From assembly GCA_045600045.1 (NCBI GenBank), contig JAZRXD010000015.1:1-64000 (forward strand): 64,000 nt of DNA, written 5' to 3'. The notes beneath the pieces were generated by a model. The model was not told the origin of the DNA, ran no database searches, and worked only from the letters and a program-made list of their open reading frames with translations. Origin of the DNA: UBA1715 sp045600045 (GTDB lineage Bacteria; Bacteroidota; Bacteroidia; Bacteroidales; UBA1715). The position numbers were made by a program, and so were the translations under genes. This document shows positions 17,624-26,293 of this stretch, piece by piece. How positions within the stretch are numbered: the first letter of the stretch is position 1; every line of letters starts with the position of its first letter.

Positions 17624-19353
17624 TTCACGCAAGCCAATAAGGTAATAACCTGTAATCGTTCCATCACAACGCCATTTTCATACAAGGAAATTGCCGCTTG
17701 TTTCAAATTTGAATCAAAATTCAGCAAATCAATATTTGAAATATAGTACTGATTGATAACTTCTCGTAAAGAATGATTTTTTTCTATCCACGAATCCATT
17801 GGATTCATAGAATCACCCAATGTTGTTCGTTCAAAATTGTACAAATTCATCTTTTTTAAAAGAAACATTACAATTCGTTTTGGAACAGTATTCAACGGCA
17901 TTCGTCTTCCACAAAGAGAAATTTCGCACTCTCCCGATTTTATTTTACGTTTCCCGTTATGTAACCATTTGGTCGCTTCTGGATATTTATTTACAATCCA
18001 TGCGTCATACAATTTATAACCCCAACGCTTATGAAAATCAACAGAATACAAAAATTCCAAAAAATCCACATCACAAAATGGAGAATACGATTCAGCATAA
18101 TTTTGAAACCAAATAGGCGAACCTAAATTAGCACAGTTGAAACCACGCACATACAATGAGTAAATTTCTTGATTCTCAAAATCATCTAAATACGATTCCG
18201 GCAAATATTCCCGCAAACAATCCAATAGTTTCATTGAATAACCTTCGAAACCATAAGTTGGTTTTTGAGATGAATCTTTTTTAGTGTACGAAGTTCCCAC
18301 AACATCGCCTCCGTGCATCCCCGTTCCTATTACACCAACATTTTCTAAATTTATAGAACCAAAACCATACGCGGTTTGTGCAACGCCACTATAATGAATA
18401 ACACCACACGACAATTGTACACTTTCGTCTATTGATTTCAAATAATCACCACCATCAAGCGCTTGAAATGTCATGGAATTTCCTAAAAAGTCGGAAATTT
18501 CTTTAGGAATAATTTCATCATAATATCCTCGCTGCGAATATGTTACATTTTTTATTTGTTTGTTTGTCAATTGATGTGCTACCCAATTTGTCATCCGTGA
18601 ATCCAAACCAGCACTCAAAGGCATACAATTTTCGTAATCATATTCCTCATTTTTATTTAAAATACGTTTCACCGCCTGACGGAACAATACATCTAAAGTT
18701 TCTATGGTTTCTGAAATAGATTTTTGTATAGGATTATTCTGAAACCGATGATATTGTTTTAATTCCAATGTGCCATTTTCAATTCTCACATAATGTCCCG
18801 CCGGAATACGTGAAATTCCCTCTATTAACGTATGGCAATTTGGCGAATAAGCAAACGTCAACATTGAATATGCAAACTGTTTATCATATTGTAATTCAAA
18901 TCTTTGTGACAAAAATTCAAACAAAATACGTAAATCAGATGAAAAAAAATGGTTTCCTTCTTTAGTAGTGTAAAACAACAACTTACTGCCGATTTGGTCA
19001 TTATAAATCAACAATAAATCTTTTTCCCTATCGTATAAAATGCCCGAAAACGAACCACGAAAAACATTGAAAAACTGTTCTCCTAACTTGTTGTACAACA
19101 AAGGAATCAATTGTTCCAAAGTTGCTACTCTATATAAATTAAATAGTTCCGATAAATTAAGAATAACGCCTTCTGTTGAAAAAAACAGTTTGTCGAGTTG
19201 TACAAAAACCTTGTCGTGTTCAAATTTTTGAAGTGTTTTTTGTTGAATGGAAAACTCTCCCGACGAAAAATTTCGCATTATAATCTTCCCATCAATTTTC
19301 GACAAATCAAACTCCACATTTATTGAACCATATTTCCCAAAATAGCCGTACAT
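17599..19353 (-). CDS. asparagine-synthase-like protein without the glutaminase cysteine
   Basis: A 584-residue protein with the two-domain plan of glutamine-dependent asparagine synthetase. The N-terminal Ntn-hydrolase-like part (about 1-190) contains SFSGILYDREKDLLLIYND. The C-terminal ATP-pyrophosphatase part has the PP-loop MPLSAGLDSR (Ser247, Asp251, Ser252). The invariant Cys directly after the initiator Met is Tyr here (MYGYFG), so glutamine hydrolysis should be lost. An upstream start cannot rescue it, because a TAG stop immediately precedes the ATG. It may use ammonia, or have become an amide/lactam-forming or substrate-activating enzyme, as in beta-lactam synthetase, which also lacks the Cys. 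It directly abuts the GT4 gene (no intergenic base), suggesting a glycan-related substrate. Confidence 0.75.
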   Translation of the reverse strand: MYGYFGKYGSINVEFDLSKIDGKIIMRNFSSGEFSIQQKTLQKFEHDKVFVQLDKLFFSTEGVILNLSELFNLYRVATLEQLIPLLYNKLGEQFFNVFRGSFSGILYDREKDLLLIYNDQIGSKLLFYTTKEGNHFFSSDLRILFEFLSQRFELQYDKQFAYSMLTFAYSPNCHTLIEGISRIPAGHYVRIENGTLELKQYHRFQNNPIQKSISETIETLDVLFRQAVKRILNKNEEYDYENCMPLSAGLDSRMTNWVAHQLTNKQIKNVTYSQRGYYDEIIPKEISDFLGNSMTFQALDGGDYLKSIDESVQLSCGVIHYSGVAQTAYGFGSINLENVGVIGTGMHGGDVVGTSYTKKDSSQKPTYGFEGYSMKLLDCLREYLPESYLDDFENQEIYSLYVRGFNCANLGSPIWFQNYAESYSPFCDVDFLEFLYSVDFHKRWGYKLYDAWIVNKYPEATKWLHNGKRKIKSGECEISLCGRRMPLNTVPKRIVMFLLKKMNLYNFERTTLGDSMNPMDSWIEKNHSLREVINQYYISNIDLLNFDSNLKQAAISLYENGVVMERLQVITLLACVNYCKISCS

Positions 19354-20499
19354 CTATATTTGTTCGTAAATATCAAGTAAATTTTTTCCGACTGCGTCAA
19401 ACGAAAATTGTTCCGCCGATTCACGAATTATTTCGGCATTGAAATACGAATAATTGTCCAACATCCAATTCACTTGCTCAAATAAAGCCGATTCATCGCC
19501 AACAGGAACAATTCGTCCGTTTTTTTCGTTAATAATATCGGGTGCAATACCAACATTCGACGTGACAACAGGAATACCACTCGCCAAACTTTCGGGAATA
19601 ACCGTAGCAAAAGTCTCGTAATTCGAAAACAACAAGAAAAAGTCGCTTTGATGCATCCATTCCGAAACTTGTTCGGGTGTTTGTTCTCCAACAAAAAATA
19701 CGTATTCATCCAACAATTCCAATTTTTTCGCTTCGCGATATATTTTACCATAATCGGGACCTGTCCCAACTACAATCAATTCAAAATCAAAACGTTCATC
19801 GGACAAACGTTGCATTACACGTAAAATACCTCCAAGATTTTTTGCATTTTCATCAAAGCACGAAACGTGGAGAATGCGTTTCTTTGTACGTCCTTCCTTT
19901 TCCTGCGGAAGAAAAAAGAAATCATCAACCACATTTCCCACATTACAATACTTCGGATGTCGCAATCCACACTGTTTCATGGCAAATTCCAATTTCGACG
20001 AAACTGGCAAAATGAAAGCAGCATTTTTTACAACAAACTGTGTTATTTTCCGATGCCAAAAACCGGTAAACGAATTCCGTTCAGGGAAATATCGCGACCA
20101 TTGTTCAGTTATTACATACGGTATATTCTCTTTGCGTTTGAGAAAAAAAGATACTAACCCAACTCGCGTAAGAACATGCACATGGGTTAACGAAGGTTTC
20201 CCAAATATTCGAATAACTTCGCAATAACCATTGTAAAACGCACGAATAAAATTTACAGGTTTTGAAAAAAAACGAAAAAATCTATTTTTTGCAACTGGGA
20301 AATACACATAAATTTCGAGAACATTTTCCGTCTTTTGAGTAACAATTTCAAAATCAGAAATGTTTTCGTCGGCATACGGAAACAACACACAAACATTGGC
20401 AAAACGAGAAACGGCCAAAGCATGTTTTCTCACAAACAATCCAGCCATTGCATCGTAACGGTGCGGATACCAAGCTGCCAAAAACAATATTTTTTTCAT
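19354..20499 (-). CDS. glycosyltransferase family 4 protein
   Basis: A 381-residue GT-B fold glycosyltransferase. The N-terminal domain opens MKKILFLAAWYPHRYDAMAG. The C-terminal nucleotide-sugar site carries the E-x7-E type motif within IPESLASGIPVVTSNVG, followed by GRIVPVGD. GT4 enzymes transfer sugars with retention of configuration, usually on lipid-linked intermediates at the cytoplasmic face. It heads a two-gene unit with the asparagine-synthase-like gene. Donor and acceptor sugars cannot be read from sequence. Confidence 0.88.
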   Translation of the reverse strand: MKKILFLAAWYPHRYDAMAGLFVRKHALAVSRFANVCVLFPYADENISDFEIVTQKTENVLEIYVYFPVAKNRFFRFFSKPVNFIRAFYNGYCEVIRIFGKPSLTHVHVLTRVGLVSFFLKRKENIPYVITEQWSRYFPERNSFTGFWHRKITQFVVKNAAFILPVSSKLEFAMKQCGLRHPKYCNVGNVVDDFFFLPQEKEGRTKKRILHVSCFDENAKNLGGILRVMQRLSDERFDFELIVVGTGPDYGKIYREAKKLELLDEYVFFVGEQTPEQVSEWMHQSDFFLLFSNYETFATVIPESLASGIPVVTSNVGIAPDIINEKNGRIVPVGDESALFEQVNWMLDNYSYFNAEIIRESAEQFSFDAVGKNLLDIYEQI

Positions 20500-20544
20500 T
20501 TTACTTCGGCCTAAACATAGGCTAAGCTACTAACTTTTCATCTA

Positions 20545-20580
20545 AAAACAAAAAAGGCGAACCCCTTGGTCCGCCTTTCA
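20545..20580 (-). terminator. tpiA operon terminator
   Basis: Hairpin at 20553-20578: AAAGGCGAACC and GGTCCGCCTTT pair with one mismatch around a CCTT loop. On the minus strand the stem is followed by a run of seven T, so it ends the DUF1599-BT_3928-tpiA transcript before the GT4 gene. Confidence 0.8.
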
Positions 20581-20597
20581 TTTATCACATTCAATTA

Positions 20598-21347
20598 TTA
20601 GAATGACATTACGATTGTGTTGAAATCTTCAGCTTTCAAAGAAGCACCACCAATCAAACCGCCATCGATATTTGGTTTTGCAAACAATTCTTTTGCATTT
20701 TTCGCGTTGCAGCTTCCACCATAAAGAATAGAAGTTTCTTCAGCAATTGCGTTTCCGTATTTTGCAGCAATAGCTTCACGGATTGTTTTCAACATATCTT
20801 CAGCTTGGTCTGATGTAGCAGTTTTACCTGTTCCAATTGCCCAAATTGGTTCGTAAGCGATAACCAATTTTTTGAAATCATCAGCAGAAAGTTGGAAGAT
20901 TGTTTCGTTTAATTGATTGATAACGAAATCGTTTTGTTTTCCAGCTTCACGAACATCAAGAGCCTCTCCACAACAATAAATTGGAGTTAAACCATTTTCA
21001 AGAGCCAAAGCCAATTTTTTATTTAAGATTTCGCTTGTTTCGCCATAGTAACCACGACGTTCGCTGTGGCCAAGAATCACATATTGAGCACCTGTAGATT
21101 TTACCATTGCCGCAGAAACTTCACCTGTGAATGCACCTTTTGGTTCTGCTGCACAGTTTTGTGCTGATACTGCGATTGCTTTGTTGTTCACCAATTTAAC
21201 AACTTCTGTTAAATGGATAAATGGTGTTCCTAAAATTACTTGAACGTCAGAAGTTTTTACAATACTGTTAACTTCTTTTGCCAATGCAATACCTTCTTCC
21301 AAAGTAGTATTGCATTTCCAGTTACCTGCTACTATTTTTTTTCTCAT
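20598..21347 (-). CDS. tpiA: triosephosphate isomerase TpiA
   Basis: Interconverts dihydroxyacetone phosphate and glyceraldehyde 3-phosphate. It is 249 residues, the normal length. All catalytic residues are present: Lys11 in AGNWKCN, His94 in GHSERR and Glu166 in AYEPIWAIGTG, plus the phosphate-binding ILYGGSC and GLIGGASL segments. It is the last gene of a three-gene unit with the DoxX-like and DUF1599 genes, an arrangement familiar in Bacteroidales. Confidence 0.97.
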   Translation of the reverse strand: MRKKIVAGNWKCNTTLEEGIALAKEVNSIVKTSDVQVILGTPFIHLTEVVKLVNNKAIAVSAQNCAAEPKGAFTGEVSAAMVKSTGAQYVILGHSERRGYYGETSEILNKKLALALENGLTPIYCCGEALDVREAGKQNDFVINQLNETIFQLSADDFKKLVIAYEPIWAIGTGKTATSDQAEDMLKTIREAIAAKYGNAIAEETSILYGGSCNAKNAKELFAKPNIDGGLIGGASLKAEDFNTIVMSF

Positions 21348-21377
21348 TGTTTTATTTATTAAAATTAGTACTAATTT

Positions 21378-22721
21378 CTATTTACACATTTCTTCGAATT
21401 CCTTAACTGTTGGAATATCGTTGTGATGCCATTTATTGACTATCAAACCATTCTTTATAAGCACCAAACCCGGATTTGATCGAACAACAGTCTTTAACAA
21501 AATATCGTCGGCCGAAACAAATGGATATGCACATCCTGTTTCTTGTCCATATTTCTCAATCATATCGTCAAGACTCGACGTTGCTCCATAAAAAGCATAA
21601 CCTTTTGATTTTGCCCATTCGTACACAGCATTTATGTCGGCTTGATGTTTTTGTGTTGATTGAGTAATGTCATAATGAATTGCCATAACTACATACGATG
21701 TATCGGTAATCACGTCACACGTAACATCTTCACCATTTTTCGAGAACATATAATTATCAACCATGTATGTGTTTTCAGCAACCGAATCTTGTGGTACATC
21801 AAGTTTTTCCTCAACTACGCGAATTGGCACATCTGGATTATATTCCCAAATTGTGTAATCTGGATAATTGTTCACAATATCGAACTCCTTATGTTCCCCG
21901 GTTTGCACATTTTTAAAATCGGCATATTGATACGTTTTTACGTTACTTGCCACCGATATGTCGCTACATTTTTCGCCGACCATAGTTACACCAATTTTAT
22001 ATGGACGGAAATCAATTGGTGGCAAATGACGAAGTGCATGAATGGAAATGCCAACAATAATCACAGTCAAAACACCAAGAATCACATACGAAATTCTATC
22101 AGCAAGCAAATCAGTGAATTTATTACGGAAAATAAACGTGAACAAAACCGGAACTAAAATCACAAGATTCTTAACGAAAGTCTGCCAATTAGTTAAAACC
22201 AACGCATCGCCGAAACAACCACAATCGTGGACAAGTTCTTTTCCCGAAATATTTTGTTGCATTGCTAAATACAACGTAATTGGCGTGAAAATTATCATAA
22301 ATAGCAACGCTCCCAACGACGACCACTTTGGAAACAATTTGAACAACAAAGCCAAACCAACCAATAATTCTATCGTGCTCAAAATAATACCAAACGTCAA
22401 TGCCATTGGAGCGAAAACATCGTCGATTCCCCATGCTTCGAAATAATCGATGAATTTATATTTCGAGCCCAGCGGATCGTCGGCTTTTACAAAACCGGAA
22501 AACACAAATAGTATTCCCGAAAAATAACGGCAAACATTCAACCAAATCTGTTCCGGATTAAACACTAATGCCAATCCAACAGACGCACTGAAAATCATTC
22601 CAACCAATACCCACAATTTCGTCCATGACGCGTCTTCAAACATTCCAAAATTTGCAAACATCGTCAACGACAAAAACATTGCAATTAAACCTACAAAAAA
22701 TAAAATTCTTCTTTTGTCCAT
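21378..22721 (-). CDS. BT_3928-type DoxX/MauE membrane protein with thioredoxin-like C-terminus
   Basis: A 447-residue protein. The N-terminal half (about 1-230) has several transmembrane helices of the DoxX/MauE kind, with FSGILFVFSGFVKADDPLG and the cysteine motif HDCGCFGDAL. The C-terminal half (about 240-447) is extracytoplasmic and its last 120 residues look thioredoxin-like without an obvious CxxC. The family (BT_3928) is widespread in Bacteroidales and uncharacterised. MauE relatives serve disulphide or redox maturation, so a periplasmic redox role is a guess. It lies 1 nt after DUF1599 and 30 bp before tpiA. Confidence 0.82.
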   Translation of the reverse strand: MDKRRILFFVGLIAMFLSLTMFANFGMFEDASWTKLWVLVGMIFSASVGLALVFNPEQIWLNVCRYFSGILFVFSGFVKADDPLGSKYKFIDYFEAWGIDDVFAPMALTFGIILSTIELLVGLALLFKLFPKWSSLGALLFMIIFTPITLYLAMQQNISGKELVHDCGCFGDALVLTNWQTFVKNLVILVPVLFTFIFRNKFTDLLADRISYVILGVLTVIIVGISIHALRHLPPIDFRPYKIGVTMVGEKCSDISVASNVKTYQYADFKNVQTGEHKEFDIVNNYPDYTIWEYNPDVPIRVVEEKLDVPQDSVAENTYMVDNYMFSKNGEDVTCDVITDTSYVVMAIHYDITQSTQKHQADINAVYEWAKSKGYAFYGATSSLDDMIEKYGQETGCAYPFVSADDILLKTVVRSNPGLVLIKNGLIVNKWHHNDIPTVKEFEEMCK

Positions 22722-22722
22722 C

Positions 22723-23268
22723 TTATTTTTCTATTACTAAACGTATTAATGCAAAAATTGAATAGTTAATCATATCCTGATAATTAGCATCAACGCCTTC
22801 GGAAATTTGCGTGATTCCTTTATTATCTTCGATTTGTTTTGTTCTATGGATTTTTTGCAAGATCACGTCGGTGAACGAACTCACACGCATGCTTCGCCAA
22901 GCTTCGCCGTAATCGTGATTTTTATTTGTCATCAATTCTTTAGTAGTATCGTAATATTTGTTGTACAACGACATTACCATTTCCTTAGGCAATTCAATCG
23001 GAGCTTCAGTGCCCTTCAATTCCAATTGAATTAAGGCCATAATTCCATAGTTGACGATTGCAATAAATTCAGGTACTATACCTTCGTTAACTTTGGAAAA
23101 ACCTTTTTCTTCTATACTGCGAATACGATTGGCTTTAATAAAAATTTGATCGGTTAACGATTCCGGACGCATTATACGCCACGCAGTCCCGTAATCATCG
23201 TATTTCTTCTCAAAGATATCCAAACATATCTTCTTTACCGCATCAAATTCCTCATTTGTATTACTCAT
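22723..23268 (-). CDS. DUF1599 domain protein with tandem repeat
   Basis: About 181 residues from the ATG at 23268. The frame is open to 23289, but the -7 element at 23287-23294 favours the later start. Two copies of one motif are obvious: DYGTAWRIMRPESLTDQIF with KANRIRSIEEKG, and about 80 residues later DYGEAWRSMRVSSFTDVIL with KIHRTKQIEDNKG. This is the DUF1599 / nucleotide-modification-associated domain 1 pattern; the biochemical role is not established. Here it sits in a housekeeping unit with BT_3928 and tpiA, not in a phage or modification cluster. Confidence 0.8.
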   Translation of the reverse strand: MSNTNEEFDAVKKICLDIFEKKYDDYGTAWRIMRPESLTDQIFIKANRIRSIEEKGFSKVNEGIVPEFIAIVNYGIMALIQLELKGTEAPIELPKEMVMSLYNKYYDTTKELMTNKNHDYGEAWRSMRVSSFTDVILQKIHRTKQIEDNKGITQISEGVDANYQDMINYSIFALIRLVIEK

Positions 23269-23286
23269 TCCACACGAATTATTGCA

Positions 23287-23294
23287 CAAAGATA
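23287..23294 (-). promoter_or_regulatory. -7 element of the DUF1599-tpiA operon
   Basis: TATCTTTG on the minus strand matches TAnnTTTG and is 18 nt before the ATG at 23268. The -33 box is imperfect (TTTA at about 18 nt spacing). Confidence 0.4.
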
Positions 23295-23350
23295 ATAGAA
23301 TAATTGAAATGATTAAAGCCTAAGCAACCCACAATTTTGTATATTTGAAT

Positions 23351-25186
23351 ATGAAGTCTCAGGAAACGGAACGATTGCAAAACATTAAGGCACAATTGGC
23401 GAATTTGCCAACAAATCCTGGTGTGTATCAATACTTTGACAAAAACGGAAACCTCATCTATGTAGGCAAGGCAAAAAACTTGAAACGACGCGTTTCCTCA
23501 TATTTCAACAAGGAACAAACGCATCCAAAAACAAAAATACTTGTCAGTAAAATTGTCACAATAAAACATTTTATCGTCGAAAGTGAACAAGATGCTCTTC
23601 TACTAGAAAATAATCTCATAAAAAAATATAAACCTCGTTATAATGTTTTGCTAAAAGACGACAAAACATACCCGTGGATTGTTATTAAAAACGAACCTTT
23701 CCCGCGTATTTTTCTCACTAGGCATTTAGTAAAAAACGGCTCTCAATATTTTGGTCCATACGCAAATGTGAAAATGGCGAAAAATCTGCTTTCTATGATT
23801 AAACAACTTTACAAGCCACGCACCTGTAACTTAGGACTCAACATTTTAGACATTCAAAAAGGAAAATTCAACGTCTGCCTAGAATACCACATAAAAAACT
23901 GCAATGCTCCTTGTGTCGCAAAACAATCACAAACGGAATATGAAAACGCAATTGCGGAAATGCGTGACATTTTGAAAGGTAACATCGGAGAAGTAATCAA
24001 AATCCTGAAAAACAGAATGATAAAGTATGCGTCGGAAATGAAATACGAACAAGCAGGCGAAGTTAAAGAACAACTTGACGAACTCACACGCTATCAAAGT
24101 CATTCAACTGTAGTAAACCCGAGCATTACCAACGTTGATGTTTATTCCGTTCTTGACGATGGAGATTCCGCATACGTCAACTTTCTAAAAGTTGTGAATG
24201 GGGCAATTGTACAACTTCATACATTGGAAATAAAAAAACAATTGGATGAAACTCCCGAAGAACTTTTAGGAATTGCAATGGCAGACATTCGCCAAAACAT
24301 TCCAAGTACTGCAAAGGAAATAATCGTACCTTTTTTACCCGATTTTGAATTTACCGACATCACATTCCATATTCCACAACGTGGAGAAAAATTAAATTTA
24401 CTGAAACTGTCGGAACAAAATGCACATCTTTACAAAGTTGAAAAGTTAAAACAATTAAAGCAACTTGATCCCGAACGCCACAACATGAAACTATTAGAGT
24501 CATTACAAAAAGCTCTTCAATTAACAGAACTGCCGCAAAACATTGAATGCTTCGACAACAGCAACATACAAGGAGCCTACCCCGTTGCCGCAATGGTGCG
24601 TTTTACGGATGGGAAGCCAAACAAATCAGAATATCGCAAATTCAATATTAAAACCGTACAAGGACCTGACGACTATGCGAGCATGGCTGAAGTTATTTTC
24701 CGTAGATACAAACAATTATCAGAAGACGAACAGGAATTACCTCAATTACTTATAGTTGATGGCGGAGAAGGACAAATGGAAATAGCAAGGCAAGTTATTC
24801 AAGATCAATTACATCTTGACATTCCTATCGCTGGTCTTGCAAAAGACAAAAAACACCGTACACACGAAATACTTTTTGGATTTCCACCTAAAGTTGTGGG
24901 AATAAAACCAAACGATCCTGTTTTTCACCTTATGGAACGAATACAAGACGAAGTCCACCGATTTGCTATAACATTCCACCGCAACCAACGTTCCCGAAAT
25001 TTCACGACCTCGGAATTGGACAACATTCCAGGAATAGGTCCGAAAACTATTGAACTTTTATTCAAAAATTTCAAAACCGTTGCCGCAATAAAATCTGCAT
25101 CAGAAAACGAACTAATCGAAAGAATAGGAAAAGAAAAAGCTCGAAAAATCAAAGATTATTTCGAGCTTTTGAAAAATAAACTATGA
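23351..25186 (+). CDS. uvrC: excinuclease ABC subunit C UvrC
   Basis: UvrC makes both incisions in nucleotide excision repair. From the ATG at 23351 it is 611 residues. In order: GIY-YIG domain (NPGVYQYFD...LIYVGKAKNLKRR, about 15-50), a cysteine cluster (CNLG, C.EYHIKNCNAPC), the UVR motif (MKYEQAGEVKEQLDEL, about 235-250), the RNase H-like endonuclease domain (IECFDNSNIQG, LLIVDGGEGQ) and C-terminal helix-hairpin-helix motifs (IPGIGPKTIELL, RIGKEKARKI). It is divergent from DUF1599 and ends 7 bp from the convergent exbD. Confidence 0.96.
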   Translation: MKSQETERLQNIKAQLANLPTNPGVYQYFDKNGNLIYVGKAKNLKRRVSSYFNKEQTHPKTKILVSKIVTIKHFIVESEQDALLLENNLIKKYKPRYNVLLKDDKTYPWIVIKNEPFPRIFLTRHLVKNGSQYFGPYANVKMAKNLLSMIKQLYKPRTCNLGLNILDIQKGKFNVCLEYHIKNCNAPCVAKQSQTEYENAIAEMRDILKGNIGEVIKILKNRMIKYASEMKYEQAGEVKEQLDELTRYQSHSTVVNPSITNVDVYSVLDDGDSAYVNFLKVVNGAIVQLHTLEIKKQLDETPEELLGIAMADIRQNIPSTAKEIIVPFLPDFEFTDITFHIPQRGEKLNLLKLSEQNAHLYKVEKLKQLKQLDPERHNMKLLESLQKALQLTELPQNIECFDNSNIQGAYPVAAMVRFTDGKPNKSEYRKFNIKTVQGPDDYASMAEVIFRRYKQLSEDEQELPQLLIVDGGEGQMEIARQVIQDQLHLDIPIAGLAKDKKHRTHEILFGFPPKVVGIKPNDPVFHLMERIQDEVHRFAITFHRNQRSRNFTTSELDNIPGIGPKTIELLFKNFKTVAAIKSASENELIERIGKEKARKIKDYFELLKNKL

Positions 25187-25193
25187 AGATTTT

Positions 25194-25658
25194 TTACTTT
25201 GGTATTACCGAGTAACTGATTTTCAAAGCGTTTGCTTTACGTAACTCTTGCTTTACATCGGTAACTATACCCATTTTAGCCTTTGAATCTACCTTCAACG
25301 AAACCGTCATTTGAGAACGATCATTTGCAGGCATTGATTCTTTTTCCAATTCAACGAATTTTGCAATTTTTGAAACATCTTCAATTGCTTCATTTAATTG
25401 GATAACAGGTTGTGTACCATAGATTTTCTGCAATTGCATTGAAGGAGCAGAAATATAAATGTTACTAACCAATGATTTCTTCTCTAATTTCACAAACTCT
25501 GTTGCTTTTGGCAAATGAGGTTTCTTTACCAACAATGTACTTTCACGCATTGTTGTTGACACCATGAAGAAAAATATCAACATGAAAATAATATCAGGCA
25601 AAGACTGTGTAGAAATTGCAGGAGGAGTTTTTTTCTCTTTACTTCTAAATTGTGCCAT
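25194..25658 (-). CDS. ExbD/TolR family biopolymer transport protein (second copy)
   Basis: About 154 residues: a short cytoplasmic N-terminus, one transmembrane helix with the family motif SLPDIIFMLIFFFMVSTTMR (conserved Asp for proton use), and a periplasmic domain ending KALKISYSVIPK. ExbD works with ExbB to couple the proton gradient to TonB-dependent uptake or envelope work. I choose the ATG at 25658, one base after the stop of the upstream exbD paralogue, over an upstream in-frame start inside that gene. Confidence 0.88.
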   Translation of the reverse strand: MAQFRSKEKKTPPAISTQSLPDIIFMLIFFFMVSTTMRESTLLVKKPHLPKATEFVKLEKKSLVSNIYISAPSMQLQKIYGTQPVIQLNEAIEDVSKIAKFVELEKESMPANDRSQMTVSLKVDSKAKMGIVTDVKQELRKANALKISYSVIPK

Positions 25659-25659
25659 A

Positions 25660-26244
25660 CTATTTTCCTCCAATATTTTTAGGTTCAGCTTCAGAAATCT
25701 TCTGAGGTATTATTTGCTTAATAATATCCTGTTGATTTTCTTTCAAATCATTGAATGATTTTCTGAAATATTTCAATGCATAATAATCTTTCACCTCGTT
25801 ATAAGCGGCAATGATTTCATTTTGCACTTCAATATATTTAGAATAAGATGTAGCGCGGTCATTTTGAATACTTACAATCGCTTTTGTAACTTTAACAGTT
25901 CCAATACCAGGAATGTTTTCTTCTGTATAACCAGGATATTGCTTGTCTTCCGAATTGTTGTTCATGTTCAACAAGAAATCTTTGCAAGCTTTTCGCAAAT
26001 CACGAGAGTGCATTGGTTTTTTCTCAACCATCAATTTATCGTCCTTGTTTACAAGAACTACGAACAAGTTTTTATCCAAAACCTTGATATCTTCTTGTTG
26101 TTCCGTAGGATCCTGAAATGGAGGCAACATACGGAATAATCCTTTGTCTGTGTCCATTGTCGTTGCTACCAAGAAGAATATCAAAAGCATGAACGAAATG
26201 TCCGCCATTGATGAAGAGTTAATCTCTGGAACTTTTTTTCCCAT
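25660..26244 (-). CDS. ExbD/TolR family biopolymer transport protein (first copy)
   Basis: A 194-residue ExbD paralogue: MADISFMLLIFFLVATTMDT is the transmembrane motif with the conserved Asp. The periplasmic region is longer than in the second copy and ends in an acidic/lysine tail (PQKISEAEPKNIGGK). Two different ExbD genes after one ExbB gene is common in Bacteroidota. An inverted repeat separates it from the membrane-protein gene upstream. Confidence 0.88.
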   Translation of the reverse strand: MGKKVPEINSSSMADISFMLLIFFLVATTMDTDKGLFRMLPPFQDPTEQQEDIKVLDKNLFVVLVNKDDKLMVEKKPMHSRDLRKACKDFLLNMNNNSEDKQYPGYTEENIPGIGTVKVTKAIVSIQNDRATSYSKYIEVQNEIIAAYNEVKDYYALKYFRKSFNDLKENQQDIIKQIIPQKISEAEPKNIGGK

Positions 26245-26262
26245 ATTCTTGATAAAAGTTAA

Positions 26263-26286
26263 AGTAGGGAACTTTCATTCCCTACT
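26263..26286 (-). other. intercistronic hairpin before the first exbD
   Basis: A perfect 9-bp inverted repeat (AGTAGGGAA / TTCCCTACT) with a 6-nt loop in the 49-bp gap between the unknown membrane-protein gene and exbD. On the transcribed strand it is followed by TTTAACTTTT, not a clean U run. It may be a weak terminator, an RNA processing site or an mRNA stabiliser that sets the ExbB:ExbD ratio. Confidence 0.6.
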
Positions 26287-26293
26287 CGTTATC

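Noticed and set aside
22723..23268. DUF1599 gene as part of a DNA-modification or defence system
   Set aside because: There are no methyltransferase, nuclease or phage genes nearby; the neighbours are BT_3928 and tpiA, a housekeeping arrangement.
23340..23347. TATATTTG as the uvrC promoter
   Set aside because: It ends 3 nt before the uvrC ATG, so transcription would start in or after the start codon. It may be chance in A/T-rich DNA.
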